From Oscillospiraceae bacterium (GTDB lineage Bacteria; Bacillota; Clostridia; Oscillospirales; SIG627), in contig SVTC01000009.1 of NCBI GenBank assembly GCA_015063985.1, positions 1-64,000 on the forward strand: a stretch of DNA of 64,000 nt, read 5' to 3'. The position numbers were made by a program, and so were the translations under genes. Position 1 is the stretch's first letter. Each line of letters starts with the position of its first letter. Positions 18,480 through 26,539 of this stretch are shown piece after piece. The notes beneath the pieces are model-generated. The model had not been told where the DNA came from. It did not search any database and saw only the letters and a program-made list of their open reading frames with translations.

Positions 18480-18860
18480 TTATTTAACCTCTACGCTTGC
18501 ACCTGCTGCGGTGAGCTTAGCCTTGATATCGTCAGCCTCTGCCTTGGAAACGTTCTCCTTAACAGGCTTGGGAGCGCCCTCAACCATATCCTTAGCATCC
18601 TTAAGGCCGAGACCGGTGATCTCACGGATAGCCTTGATAACGTCGAGCTTCTTCTCGCCGAATCCTGCAAGGATAACGGTGAACTCAGTCTTCTCCTCAG
18701 CTGCTGCTGCGCCTGCTGCGGGAGCTGCTGCGCCTGCAACTGCAACGGGAGCTGCGGTTACACCAAATTCCTCTTCGAGAGCCTTAACGAGATCAGCCAT
18801 CTCAAGGATGGTCAGACCTTTGATTTCTTCAAGTAATGCATTGATCTTTTCGCTTGCCAT
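18480..18860 (-). CDS. rplL: 50S ribosomal protein L7/L12
   Basis: Ala-rich hinge and [44 protein letters not shown]. Confidence 0.98.
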   Translation of the reverse strand: MASEKINALLEEIKGLTILEMADLVKALEEEFGVTAAPVAVAGAAAPAAGAAAAEEKTEFTVILAGFGEKKLDVIKAIREITGLGLKDAKDMVEGAPKPVKENVSKAEADDIKAKLTAAGASVEVK

Positions 18861-18951
18861 TTTAGTAATTACCTTTCTGTTATTATAAATTTTGTCCGGT
18901 ATTATCCGGTAGAAAAATGTCTGTCGCTTTTATGCAACTATTGTTTGCTGA

Positions 18952-19491
18952 TCACTCAGCTGCAGCTTCTGCTGCGGGTGCTTCCTCTGCGGGAGCTTCG
19001 CCGCTCTTGTCGATGATAGCCTGAAGAGCATAAGCCAGCTTGTAGAGGGGAGACTGCATACCCATCATGATCTTGCAAACCAAAGTATCCTTACCGGGAA
19101 TGCTTGCAAGCTCGTTTACGCCTGCCTCGTCAAGAACGTTTCCGTCAACGAATCCACCCTTGATCTGGAAAGTCTCGATCTTGTCAGCGTACTCCTTGAT
19201 GATCTTTGCGGGAGCAACGGGATCGCTATCGCAGGTTGCGATTGCGTTCATACCTGTAAGATGAGCCTTGAGTTCACCGTAGCCTGCATTCTCGCATGCC
19301 ATACCTGTCATGGAGTTCTTGTAGACCTTGTACTCAACGCCTGCTTTACGAAGCTGTGCACGAAGTGCTGTGTCCTGCTCAACAGTGATTCCTGCGTAGC
19401 TGACAATAACACCTGCCTGTGCCTTCTTGATTTTCTCTGTCAGTTCTTCTGTCTGAAGCTTCTTCTGCTCCAGAATCTTTGCGCTCGGCAT
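18952..19491 (-). CDS. rplJ: 50S ribosomal protein L10
   Basis: L10-like sequence and position immediately before L7/L12. Confidence 0.95.
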   Translation of the reverse strand: MPSAKILEQKKLQTEELTEKIKKAQAGVIVSYAGITVEQDTALRAQLRKAGVEYKVYKNSMTGMACENAGYGELKAHLTGMNAIATCDSDPVAPAKIIKEYADKIETFQIKGGFVDGNVLDEAGVNELASIPGKDTLVCKIMMGMQSPLYKLAYALQAIIDKSGEAPAEEAPAAEAAAE

Positions 19492-19494
19492 TTA

Positions 19495-19690
19495 TTATTT
19501 CACCTCCGTCCGATGTTTTGGGTAAAACGAAAGCCCTTTTACCGACGTCGATAAAAGGGCAAAATAATACAAATGTATATTTTTGCTTTGCTTTCCTCGA
19601 CAGGCGGAATTTAAAAAGGCTCTTGCCTTTACCTGTTGTCTTAGGTAACAGAGAGATTATACCACAATATAACCTCTCTGTCAAGCGTTT
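19495..19690 (-). ncRNA. Ribosomal protein L10 leader (rplJL autoregulatory leader)
   Basis: Intergenic rplA-rplJ; minus strand carries TTTAAATTCCGCCTGTCGAGGAAAGC (L10-leader-like core), then a GCCCTTTTATCGACGTCGGTAAAAGGGC hairpin. Confidence 0.75.
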
Positions 19691-19707
19691 TTTAAAAGTT
19701 TTTTAAA

Positions 19708-20403
19708 TCAGTTGCCGTACTTAACGTAGTTGATCTTGACACCGGGGCCCATAGTGGATGCAGCCACGCAGCTCTTGATATACTGACCCTTCAGTGCAGC
19801 GGGTCTTGCCTTAACGATTGCAGCGATGAGAGTCTCAAAGTTCTCGGTGAGCTTCTCTGCGCCGAAGGAGGCCTTGCCGATGGGGCAGTGGATGATGTTG
19901 GTCTTGTCGAGACGGTACTCGATCTTACCTGCCTTTGCTTCCTGAACAGCCTTAGCAACGTCGGGAGTAACGGTTCCTGCCTTGGGGTTAGGCATCAAGC
20001 CCTTGGGACCGAGTACCTTACCGAGACGTCCGATAACACCCATCATATCGGGAGATGCGATAACGATATCAAAGTCGAACCAGTTCTCCTGCTGGATCTT
20101 CTGAACGAGATCCTCTGCGCCAACGTAGTCAGAGCCTGCTTCCTCAGCAGCCTTTGCCTTGTCGCCCTTAGCGAAAACCAGAGTTCTTACAGTCTTACCG
20201 GTTCCGTTGGGGAGAACTACTGCACCTCTTACCTGCTGGTCAGCGTGTCTGGAGTCAACACCCAGACGGATGTGGATCTCAACGGTCTCATCAAACTTTG
20301 CCTTTGCGGTATTGCAAACTGCTGCAAATGCCTCTGCAGCCTCATAAAGCTTTGCCTTGTCAAGTGTCTCAAGGCTTGCGTTATATTTCTTTCCTCTTTT
20401 CAT
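19708..20403 (-). CDS. rplA: 50S ribosomal protein L1
   Basis: [50 protein letters not shown]. Confidence 0.98.
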   Translation of the reverse strand: MKRGKKYNASLETLDKAKLYEAAEAFAAVCNTAKAKFDETVEIHIRLGVDSRHADQQVRGAVVLPNGTGKTVRTLVFAKGDKAKAAEEAGSDYVGAEDLVQKIQQENWFDFDIVIASPDMMGVIGRLGKVLGPKGLMPNPKAGTVTPDVAKAVQEAKAGKIEYRLDKTNIIHCPIGKASFGAEKLTENFETLIAAIVKARPAALKGQYIKSCVAASTMGPGVKINYVKYGN

Positions 20404-20417
20404 TTACAAGCACCTCC

Positions 20418-20843
20418 TTAATCTACTACTTCTACGCCCATGGAGCGTGCAGTGCCTGCGATCATACTCATTGCAGCTTCAACGGAAGCGGCATTGAGGT
20501 CGGGCATCTTCTGCTCGGCGATCTTCTTTACCTGCTCCTTGGTGATCTTTGCCACCTTGGTCTTGTTGGGAGCGGCAGAAGCAGTCTCGATTCCGCAAGC
20601 CTTCTTAATAAGAACTGCTGCGGGGGGAGTCTTGGTGATGAATGTAAAGGTACGGTCTGCGTAGATAGTGATAACGCAGGGGATGATAAGTCCTGCATCC
20701 TGCTTTGTGCGCTCGTTGAACTCCTTGGTGAAGTTAACGATGCTGACACCGTGCTGACCGAGAGCGGGACCTACAGGGGGTCCGGGCATTGCCTTGCCTG
20801 CGGGCAGCTGAAGCTTAACGTAAGCTACTATTTTCTTTGCCAT
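20418..20843 (-). CDS. rplK: 50S ribosomal protein L11
   Basis: [35 protein letters not shown]. Confidence 0.98.
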   Translation of the reverse strand: MAKKIVAYVKLQLPAGKAMPGPPVGPALGQHGVSIVNFTKEFNERTKQDAGLIIPCVITIYADRTFTFITKTPPAAVLIKKACGIETASAAPNKTKVAKITKEQVKKIAEQKMPDLNAASVEAAMSMIAGTARSMGVEVVD

Positions 20844-20928
20844 TGTAATTACCTCCTATGTGGTGAAAATTCGGGATCCTTGTCCCTCCCACATTCTTAA
20901 AAGCCCTTTAAAGACTTTTTTGACTTTT

Positions 20929-21474
20929 TCAGATATCCGCCTTCTTAAGCCAAGCGGAATCCAACTCGATTGTTGTCTGACGGCCGTGGAGAGTTGCCTT
21001 GATCTTAACACGCTTGTAATCAGCGGAGATCTCCTCAACGACGGCAGACGTGATGTGATCCTTCAGTGAGCCGTCAATAACCTTGACTGCGTCGCCCACG
21101 TCGTATCCCAGTGAAACGGTCTGCGTTTCAACTCCCAGTGCCTCAACCTCTTCATCGGTGAGTACAACCGGCTGGCTTCCCGGACCTACAAAGCCCGTGA
21201 CGCCTCTTGTGTTTCTGACAACGTGCCAGCTCTCGTCATTCATTACCATTTTTACCAGTACGTAGCTGGGGAACAGCTTTCTTTCGGTACCGGCTGACTC
21301 ATCATTGGGGTCGATGACGGTCTCCATAGGTATTCTTACCGAATGGATAAGATGACCGAGCTTTCTGTTTTCAACTATTTTTTCGAGATTGGTGGCAACC
21401 TTGTTCTCATATCCCGAATAGGTATGAACTACATACCAATGGGGTGTTTTTGTATCTTCTAACATTTCTAACAA
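20929..21474 (-). CDS. nusG: Transcription termination/antitermination protein NusG
   Basis: WYVVHTYSGYENKVATNLEK..VRNTRGVTGFVGPGSQPVVLTDEEV. Confidence 0.97.
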   Translation of the reverse strand: MLEMLEDTKTPHWYVVHTYSGYENKVATNLEKIVENRKLGHLIHSVRIPMETVIDPNDESAGTERKLFPSYVLVKMVMNDESWHVVRNTRGVTGFVGPGSQPVVLTDEEVEALGVETQTVSLGYDVGDAVKVIDGSLKDHITSAVVEEISADYKRVKIKATLHGRQTTIELDSAWLKKADI

Positions 21475-21494
21475 ACCCCCTTAATGCCGTGCGA

Positions 21495-21752
21495 TCACAG
21501 CAAGTTGCCCAAAAGAATGATAAGCTTTGTCAAAACGAAGTCGACAACACCGATAGCAACACCGGTGATAGCCATCATAGCCAATACGACACCGGACTTC
21601 TTCACGGTCTCGGGCCATGACAACCAAACAACCTTCTTAAGCTCGCTCTTGCAATCCACGATGAAATTGCCAAAGCGCTTAAACAAGCCATCCTTTTTCT
21701 TCTTGGGCTTATCTGCCTTCTGGACAGATTTTTCAAGCTTTTCGTCTGCCAT
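21495..21752 (-). CDS. secE: Preprotein translocase subunit SecE
   Basis: CKSELKKVVWLSWPETVKKSGVVLAMMAITGV; position upstream of nusG. Confidence 0.95.
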   Translation of the reverse strand: MADEKLEKSVQKADKPKKKKDGLFKRFGNFIVDCKSELKKVVWLSWPETVKKSGVVLAMMAITGVAIGVVDFVLTKLIILLGNLL

Positions 21753-21789
21753 AATATCTTTTTCCTTTCAATAATTTGAGAAAGTCCGA

Positions 21790-21939
21790 TTACTTTGTCT
21801 CTTTATGAGGGGTATGCTTACGGCAGAACCTGCAGTACTTGTTCATCTCAAGTCTGTCAGGGTCATTCTTCTTGTTCTTCACAGTATCATAGTTTCTCTG
21901 CTTGCACTCTGTGCAGGCAAGAGTGATCTTCACTCTCAT
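21790..21939 (-). CDS. rpmG: 50S ribosomal protein L33
   Basis: [52 protein letters not shown] at 21939 with a GGAGGTG RBS. Confidence 0.97.
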   Translation of the reverse strand: MRVKITLACTECKQRNYDTVKNKKNDPDRLEMNKYCRFCRKHTPHKETK

Positions 21940-22028
21940 TTCGGCACCTCCTGTAAGATTTCTTTTAAATGTACCTTCCTCAAAAGGGCATGCGCAACGA
22001 CCCCTCGCGCACACCGAGAGGTAGAATA

Positions 22029-22057
22029 ATGATAACACAAAACTCTTTCTTTGTCAA
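22029..22057 (-). promoter_or_regulatory. Sigma-A promoter of the rpmG-rplL cluster
   Basis: Minus strand TTGACA - 17 nt - TATCAT. Confidence 0.7.
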
Positions 22058-22128
22058 GACTTTTTTTGTTTTTTAAGAGCTTTTACCAAAAAACTTTTAT
22101 TATATATAAATTAAGGAAGATTTCCCTT

Positions 22129-22989
22129 TCATTCTCCCTTTTTCGCAGCCATTTCGCCGTCTTTTTTTCTCTCGTTTCGGCGAAACTGAGCCGGAGTGCA
22201 ACCAAAACGGCTGCAAAAACCCTTATAAAAACAGTTGTTATTGCCAAATCCCACCTGCGCGGCTATCTTTTCAAGATTCATATCGGTGGTTATCAAAAGC
22301 TCCGAGGCAAGGTCCAACCGATACCCTCTGAGATACTCGTTAAAGCTCATTTTGTAAGTAGAGCGAAAAAGTCTGCCCAAATAGGCACTGTTGTAGCCGT
22401 AGATCCCCGCAAGCTCGGTCAAGGTTATCTTTGAGGAATAGTTTTTGTTAAGATATTCAATCACCCTCGGCAAAGCCGCGCCCGACATCTTTATCTTGCG
22501 GCTGTCGCCTCCCTTTCGGCTGAATCTGGCGCGAAACAGCAAGACCAATTTTAAATATTCCCTTGCCAGCTCTTCCCAAAACTCTCCCTTTGAGTTATAT
22601 TCCGAAAGCATTCCTTCAAAAAAGCCCTCAAGCTGAAGCTGAGTTTCTCTGTCAAAATATACCACCGCAGAGGCCTTTGCACTTTCCTCAATGAAAAGCT
22701 CAAGAGATCGGGCATATTCCTCCGTGAGAAAAACGTTATAATATTCCGAGTGGGACTTAGGAACTATAGAATGGCTTTTGAGCTTGTCCACCGCAAAAAA
22801 GCTTCCGGGACAAAAATCGTAATCCACACCGTCGATAGTGTGCACCCCCTCCCCCTTCACCACAAAAACAAGCTCGATAAAATCGTGGGTATGGGAATGG
22901 CAGGGAAGCTCTTTTTTATATTTTTTCACCAGAACGCCCTTTTGCTCAACAAAAAAGCTGTTTTGTCTGTATATGCGCATAAATTCCAC
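22129..22989 (-). CDS. AraC family transcriptional regulator (cupin plus HTH)
   Basis: N-terminal HSHTHDFIELVFVVKGEG cupin and C-terminal AraC HTH (SFNEYLRGYRLDLASELL..VGFGNNNCFYKGFCSRFGCTPAQFR). Confidence 0.92.
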   Translation of the reverse strand: MEFMRIYRQNSFFVEQKGVLVKKYKKELPCHSHTHDFIELVFVVKGEGVHTIDGVDYDFCPGSFFAVDKLKSHSIVPKSHSEYYNVFLTEEYARSLELFIEESAKASAVVYFDRETQLQLEGFFEGMLSEYNSKGEFWEELAREYLKLVLLFRARFSRKGGDSRKIKMSGAALPRVIEYLNKNYSSKITLTELAGIYGYNSAYLGRLFRSTYKMSFNEYLRGYRLDLASELLITTDMNLEKIAAQVGFGNNNCFYKGFCSRFGCTPAQFRRNERKKDGEMAAKKGE

Positions 22990-23000
22990 CGTAAAAATCC

Positions 23001-23170
23001 AATTTTGATACTTTTATTATAATTATTTTTATCAAAATGTCAATAAAAACAAAATATTCCCTTTATTTTTCCTATTTTAGTACAAAGTAAATTCTTTTTA
23101 CACCAAGGGCGGACTCACTTTCGCAACTCAAAAAAATCATATATTTTTTCTTAAAAGTATAATTTTGATA
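23001..23170. promoter_or_regulatory. Candidate operator repeats in the divergent araC / rhaM-like intergenic region
   Basis: AATTTTGATA at 23001-23010 and 23161-23170, inverted TATCAAAA at 23030-23037. Confidence 0.45.
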
Positions 23171-23244
23171 TAAATTTGTGCAAATGTGCTCTTGCTGTAT
23201 AAAGCTTTAATATGTTAAAATAGCCACAAAGGAAGGTGAGAAAA

Positions 23245-23559
23245 ATGAAGAAGATCGCAGTGCTTTTCAAGCTCAAGGATCCATCCTGCCGCGAGGGCTA
23301 TGAGTACGCCCACAAAAACCTCCCCCAAGAGATGAGAGAGATACTCACCCTGGCGGGAATTAAAAACTACACCATTTGGAATTACAAAACCCTGCTTTTC
23401 GGTTATTACGAATGCGAAGACCCCGAAAAGACAAACGAAATCCTTAAAGCCTCCCCCGTGTTCGCCGCCTGGAGAAAACAGATGGAGCAATACGTGTATA
23501 TGGAGCCCGTGACAAATCAAAAAGAATGGGATCTGGAGCTTCTGTTCGAGCATCAGTAA
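23245..23559 (+). CDS. L-rhamnose mutarotase (RhaM) family protein
   Basis: IAVLFKLKDPSCREGYEYAHKNLPQEMREILTLAGIKNYTIW..LFGYYECED; ATG at 23245 with GGAAGGTGAG upstream. Confidence 0.85.
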   Translation: MKKIAVLFKLKDPSCREGYEYAHKNLPQEMREILTLAGIKNYTIWNYKTLLFGYYECEDPEKTNEILKASPVFAAWRKQMEQYVYMEPVTNQKEWDLELLFEHQ

Positions 23560-23585
23560 ACCGATAAACAAAGGAGAAAAAAACA

Positions 23586-24758
23586 ATGTATTACAACCTT
23601 AAAGAAACCGAAGCAAGACTTGAAAAAACCAGAGAGATCCTCAGAGCAAAAAATCTCGATGCGGCTCTCATCTACTTCGACGAGCTGAACATTGCCAACG
23701 GCTGGTATCTGTCCGGCTGGTGCGGACAGTTTGAGAAGGGCGCCATTCTCGTTCCCGTTCAGGGTGAGCCCTGGCTTTTGGGCGGTCCCGAAAGCGAGCC
23801 CTTTGCAAAGCAGTCCTCCGCAATCACAAACACCAGAAGCTTCCCTGTTTTCATGGTACCCGACGAAGAGTATCCCAACGCAGAGATTATCGACTTTGCA
23901 ATGCTTAACAAGGAATTGAAAAACAGCAACACCAAGATCAAGCGTCTTGGTATGGTCGGCACCAACACCATTCCCCGCCAGGTATATCTTGACTTTGCAG
24001 AAGGCTTCGAGGGCGTTGAGATCGTTGACATTACCGATGCATATGAGATCCTCCGTTCCTACAAGAGCCGCTGGGAGATCGAAAACATTCTCAAGGCGGT
24101 AAGCTTCTGCGACGTTGCATACGACCGTATGAAGGAAGCTATCAAGCCCGGCGCCTTTGAATTCGAGGTCGCCGCCGCAGGTGAAGCATATTGCCGCGCC
24201 AACGGTGCAGACAGCTTTGCATACAGAACAATTGTCGGCTCGGGCGAAAGAGCTCAGGCAGTCGTTCCCACAGCCACCAACAGAAAGATGAATGCAGGCG
24301 AGCTTGTTATGATCGGTATAGCTCCCCGCTTCAACGGCTACGCAGGCACTATGGGCGACACCCTTCCCGTATCCGGCGAATTCACTCAGGATCAAAAGGA
24401 TTGTATGAACCACTTAAGAGAGGTAATGCGTCTTACAAAGAATATGCTCCGTCCCGGTGTTTCCGGCAAGGAGATCGACGTTCCCGGCAGACTTTACTAT
24501 CAGAAGCACGGCTTGTTCGACTACCTTGTATGCCCCTTTGCCCACACCATCGGCTTGATGGAAGCAGAAGCTCCCTTCTACGGCCCCAACAGTGAGGACG
24601 TTCTCGTTCCCGGTATGACCGTTATGGTTGACGTCAGCTTCTTCGGACATCCCAAATTCCACGGCGCAAGAATCGAAACAGGCTACGTTATCACCGAAAA
24701 CGGCTGTACTCCCATGAGCCCCAAGATGGATAAGTACTTCTCCGAGGATCTGAAATAA
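23586..24758 (+). CDS. M24 family metallopeptidase (Xaa-Pro aminopeptidase / creatinase-like)
   Basis: Creatinase-N-like N-terminus and pita-bread C-terminus (GSGERAQAVVPTATNRKMNAGELVMIGIAPRFNGYAGTMGDT; HTIGLMEAEAPFYG). Confidence 0.85.
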   Translation: MYYNLKETEARLEKTREILRAKNLDAALIYFDELNIANGWYLSGWCGQFEKGAILVPVQGEPWLLGGPESEPFAKQSSAITNTRSFPVFMVPDEEYPNAEIIDFAMLNKELKNSNTKIKRLGMVGTNTIPRQVYLDFAEGFEGVEIVDITDAYEILRSYKSRWEIENILKAVSFCDVAYDRMKEAIKPGAFEFEVAAAGEAYCRANGADSFAYRTIVGSGERAQAVVPTATNRKMNAGELVMIGIAPRFNGYAGTMGDTLPVSGEFTQDQKDCMNHLREVMRLTKNMLRPGVSGKEIDVPGRLYYQKHGLFDYLVCPFAHTIGLMEAEAPFYGPNSEDVLVPGMTVMVDVSFFGHPKFHGARIETGYVITENGCTPMSPKMDKYFSEDLK

Positions 24759-26143
24759 TGAAAATACTTGTCGGCTCTTTCCAATGTGAGTCCAACACCT
24801 TCTCTCCCCACAAGGCAAGCAAGGAGGATTTCCACATTCTCCGCGAAGAAGCGGCTATCGACGCAATGCACGGCTGCAAGATCTTGAAAAACGAAGGCTT
24901 TGAGCTCATACCCATGCTTTACGCCGTTTCTCTGCCCTCGGGAGAAGTGAAAAAGAAGGATTATTTTGAAATATTAAAGGAGTTTCTCACCATTGCCGCA
25001 GATCATCGCGATGCCGACGGAGTTTATCTTTATTTCCACGGCGCAATGCAGGTGGAAGACATCGGAAGCGGAGAGGAATTTTTCACAGAGAAGCTTCGCT
25101 TGGTGCTCGGTAAGGAGATCCCCATAAGCGTCGCCTGCGACTTCCACTCCGTGGTCACAGACAGATACCTCTCCCTTATCAATGCCATTTCGGGCTTTCG
25201 AACCGCACCTCACACAGACTACGATGCCACCGAGGACAGAGCGGCAAGAGCACTGATAAGGCTGATCCGAGAAAAACCCGTTTCCCTGCCTCATTATGTC
25301 AGAATACCGGTGCTTTGGGCAGATGCGGCGCAAACGGACTGTGAGCCCTATCCCACTGTTCTTGAAATGCTGAAAGAGGCAGATAAAGAAGCTTCCGTTG
25401 TAAGCGCATCGGTATTTAACGGCCAGCCGTGGATAGACTCTCCCTACGTCGGAGCATCGGTCGTCATCTACGGCGACAACAAAGCCGAAAGCCACGCAAA
25501 AAAGATCGGAGAGTATTTCCTCCAAAACATCCGCAAGCTCAGCTTCAAGGTGCCGTACTGCTTGCCAAAGGATCTTCCAAAGGCCATAAGCGAAAGCCTT
25601 GCCCCTGCCTTTATAAGCGACTCCGGTGATAACACCACCGCAGGTGCAGACGGAAAAAGCAGCTATCTTTTGGAGTTGTGCAAAGACATACGCGACAAAA
25701 AACTTCTCTTTGCCGCCATCTGCTGCGAGGAAGCTTTCGACGATCTGGCAAAGCACTCTGTGGGAGACTGCGTTCAATTAAGCCTTCCCGCCCGCGATAA
25801 ATTTTCAAAAGGCATTATGCTCAACGGAAAAGTGTCAAAAAAAGGCAGGATACTGGGATTTGTGAAAGAGGATTGCGGCGAAGGCATTCTCTTTGAAAGC
25901 GAAAATATCTCCATTATCCTTACCGCAGTTCGCTCAAGCTTTATCTCTCCCGATCATTTTTCGGCGATGGGTATAGACGTCAGTGATTACGACTGCATAT
26001 TCGTCAAGATGGGTTACCTATGGCCTGAGCTTGCGGGACATTACGGCAGTACCGTGTTCTGTCTCAGTCCGGGAAGCTCCACCAATGACTTTTCCACCTT
26101 AAACTATAAAAATCTCAAAACCGAATACTGCTTTATCAAATAA
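24758..26143 (+). CDS. M81 family metallopeptidase (MlrC-like)
   Basis: ILVGSFQCESNTFSPHKASKEDF; DADGVYLYFHGAMQVEDIGSGEE; DFHSVVTD; SGFRTAPHTDYDATEDRA. Confidence 0.88.
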   Translation: MKILVGSFQCESNTFSPHKASKEDFHILREEAAIDAMHGCKILKNEGFELIPMLYAVSLPSGEVKKKDYFEILKEFLTIAADHRDADGVYLYFHGAMQVEDIGSGEEFFTEKLRLVLGKEIPISVACDFHSVVTDRYLSLINAISGFRTAPHTDYDATEDRAARALIRLIREKPVSLPHYVRIPVLWADAAQTDCEPYPTVLEMLKEADKEASVVSASVFNGQPWIDSPYVGASVVIYGDNKAESHAKKIGEYFLQNIRKLSFKVPYCLPKDLPKAISESLAPAFISDSGDNTTAGADGKSSYLLELCKDIRDKKLLFAAICCEEAFDDLAKHSVGDCVQLSLPARDKFSKGIMLNGKVSKKGRILGFVKEDCGEGILFESENISIILTAVRSSFISPDHFSAMGIDVSDYDCIFVKMGYLWPELAGHYGSTVFCLSPGSSTNDFSTLNYKNLKTEYCFIK

Positions 26144-26160
26144 AAAAAGGAGAACCGAAA

Positions 26161-26520
26161 ATGAATTTAGGTAAGAAAACATGGGTTTTCTGCGACGGCG
26201 ATCTTCCCCCCGCAGGCAACAGCGAGCCCTTTGCTCACGAGGCTATGATGGTAGTCAACAATTCCGACAAGATTGCAAATTTAAAGATCACCCTTCTTTT
26301 TGAAGACAAAGAACCCAAGGAAAACATCGCTCTCACCGTCGAGCCCAAGAGAGTTCGTTGCATCCGTATGGATATGCCTCTCGGCGAAGAAGGCTTCAAG
26401 ATTCCTTTCGGACAGTTTGCCGTCATTCTTGAAAGCGACGTTGAGGTCGTTGCCGTTTACGGCAGACTTGACAGACGCCCCGATATGGCATACTATCCCG
26501 TTCAGGGCTACAGCGTTTGA
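26161..26520 (+). CDS. Anabaena sensory rhodopsin transducer (ASRT)-like family protein
   Basis: W..CDGDLPP..SEPFAHEAMMVVNNSD..ANLKITLLFEDKEP..LTVEPKRVRCIRM..F.VILESDVEVVAVYGRLDRR matches the ASRT pattern (HE, N-SD, D-P, VPARR, ESDVPIVVQHTRLDSR). Confidence 0.82.
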   Translation: MNLGKKTWVFCDGDLPPAGNSEPFAHEAMMVVNNSDKIANLKITLLFEDKEPKENIALTVEPKRVRCIRMDMPLGEEGFKIPFGQFAVILESDVEVVAVYGRLDRRPDMAYYPVQGYSV

Positions 26521-26539
26521 TTTTTGGAGTAAATAAAAA

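Noticed and set aside
23553-24413. 286-aa minus-strand ORF over the M24 peptidase gene
   Set aside because: Antisense to a clear metallopeptidase frame; Cys/Gly-rich shadow translation.
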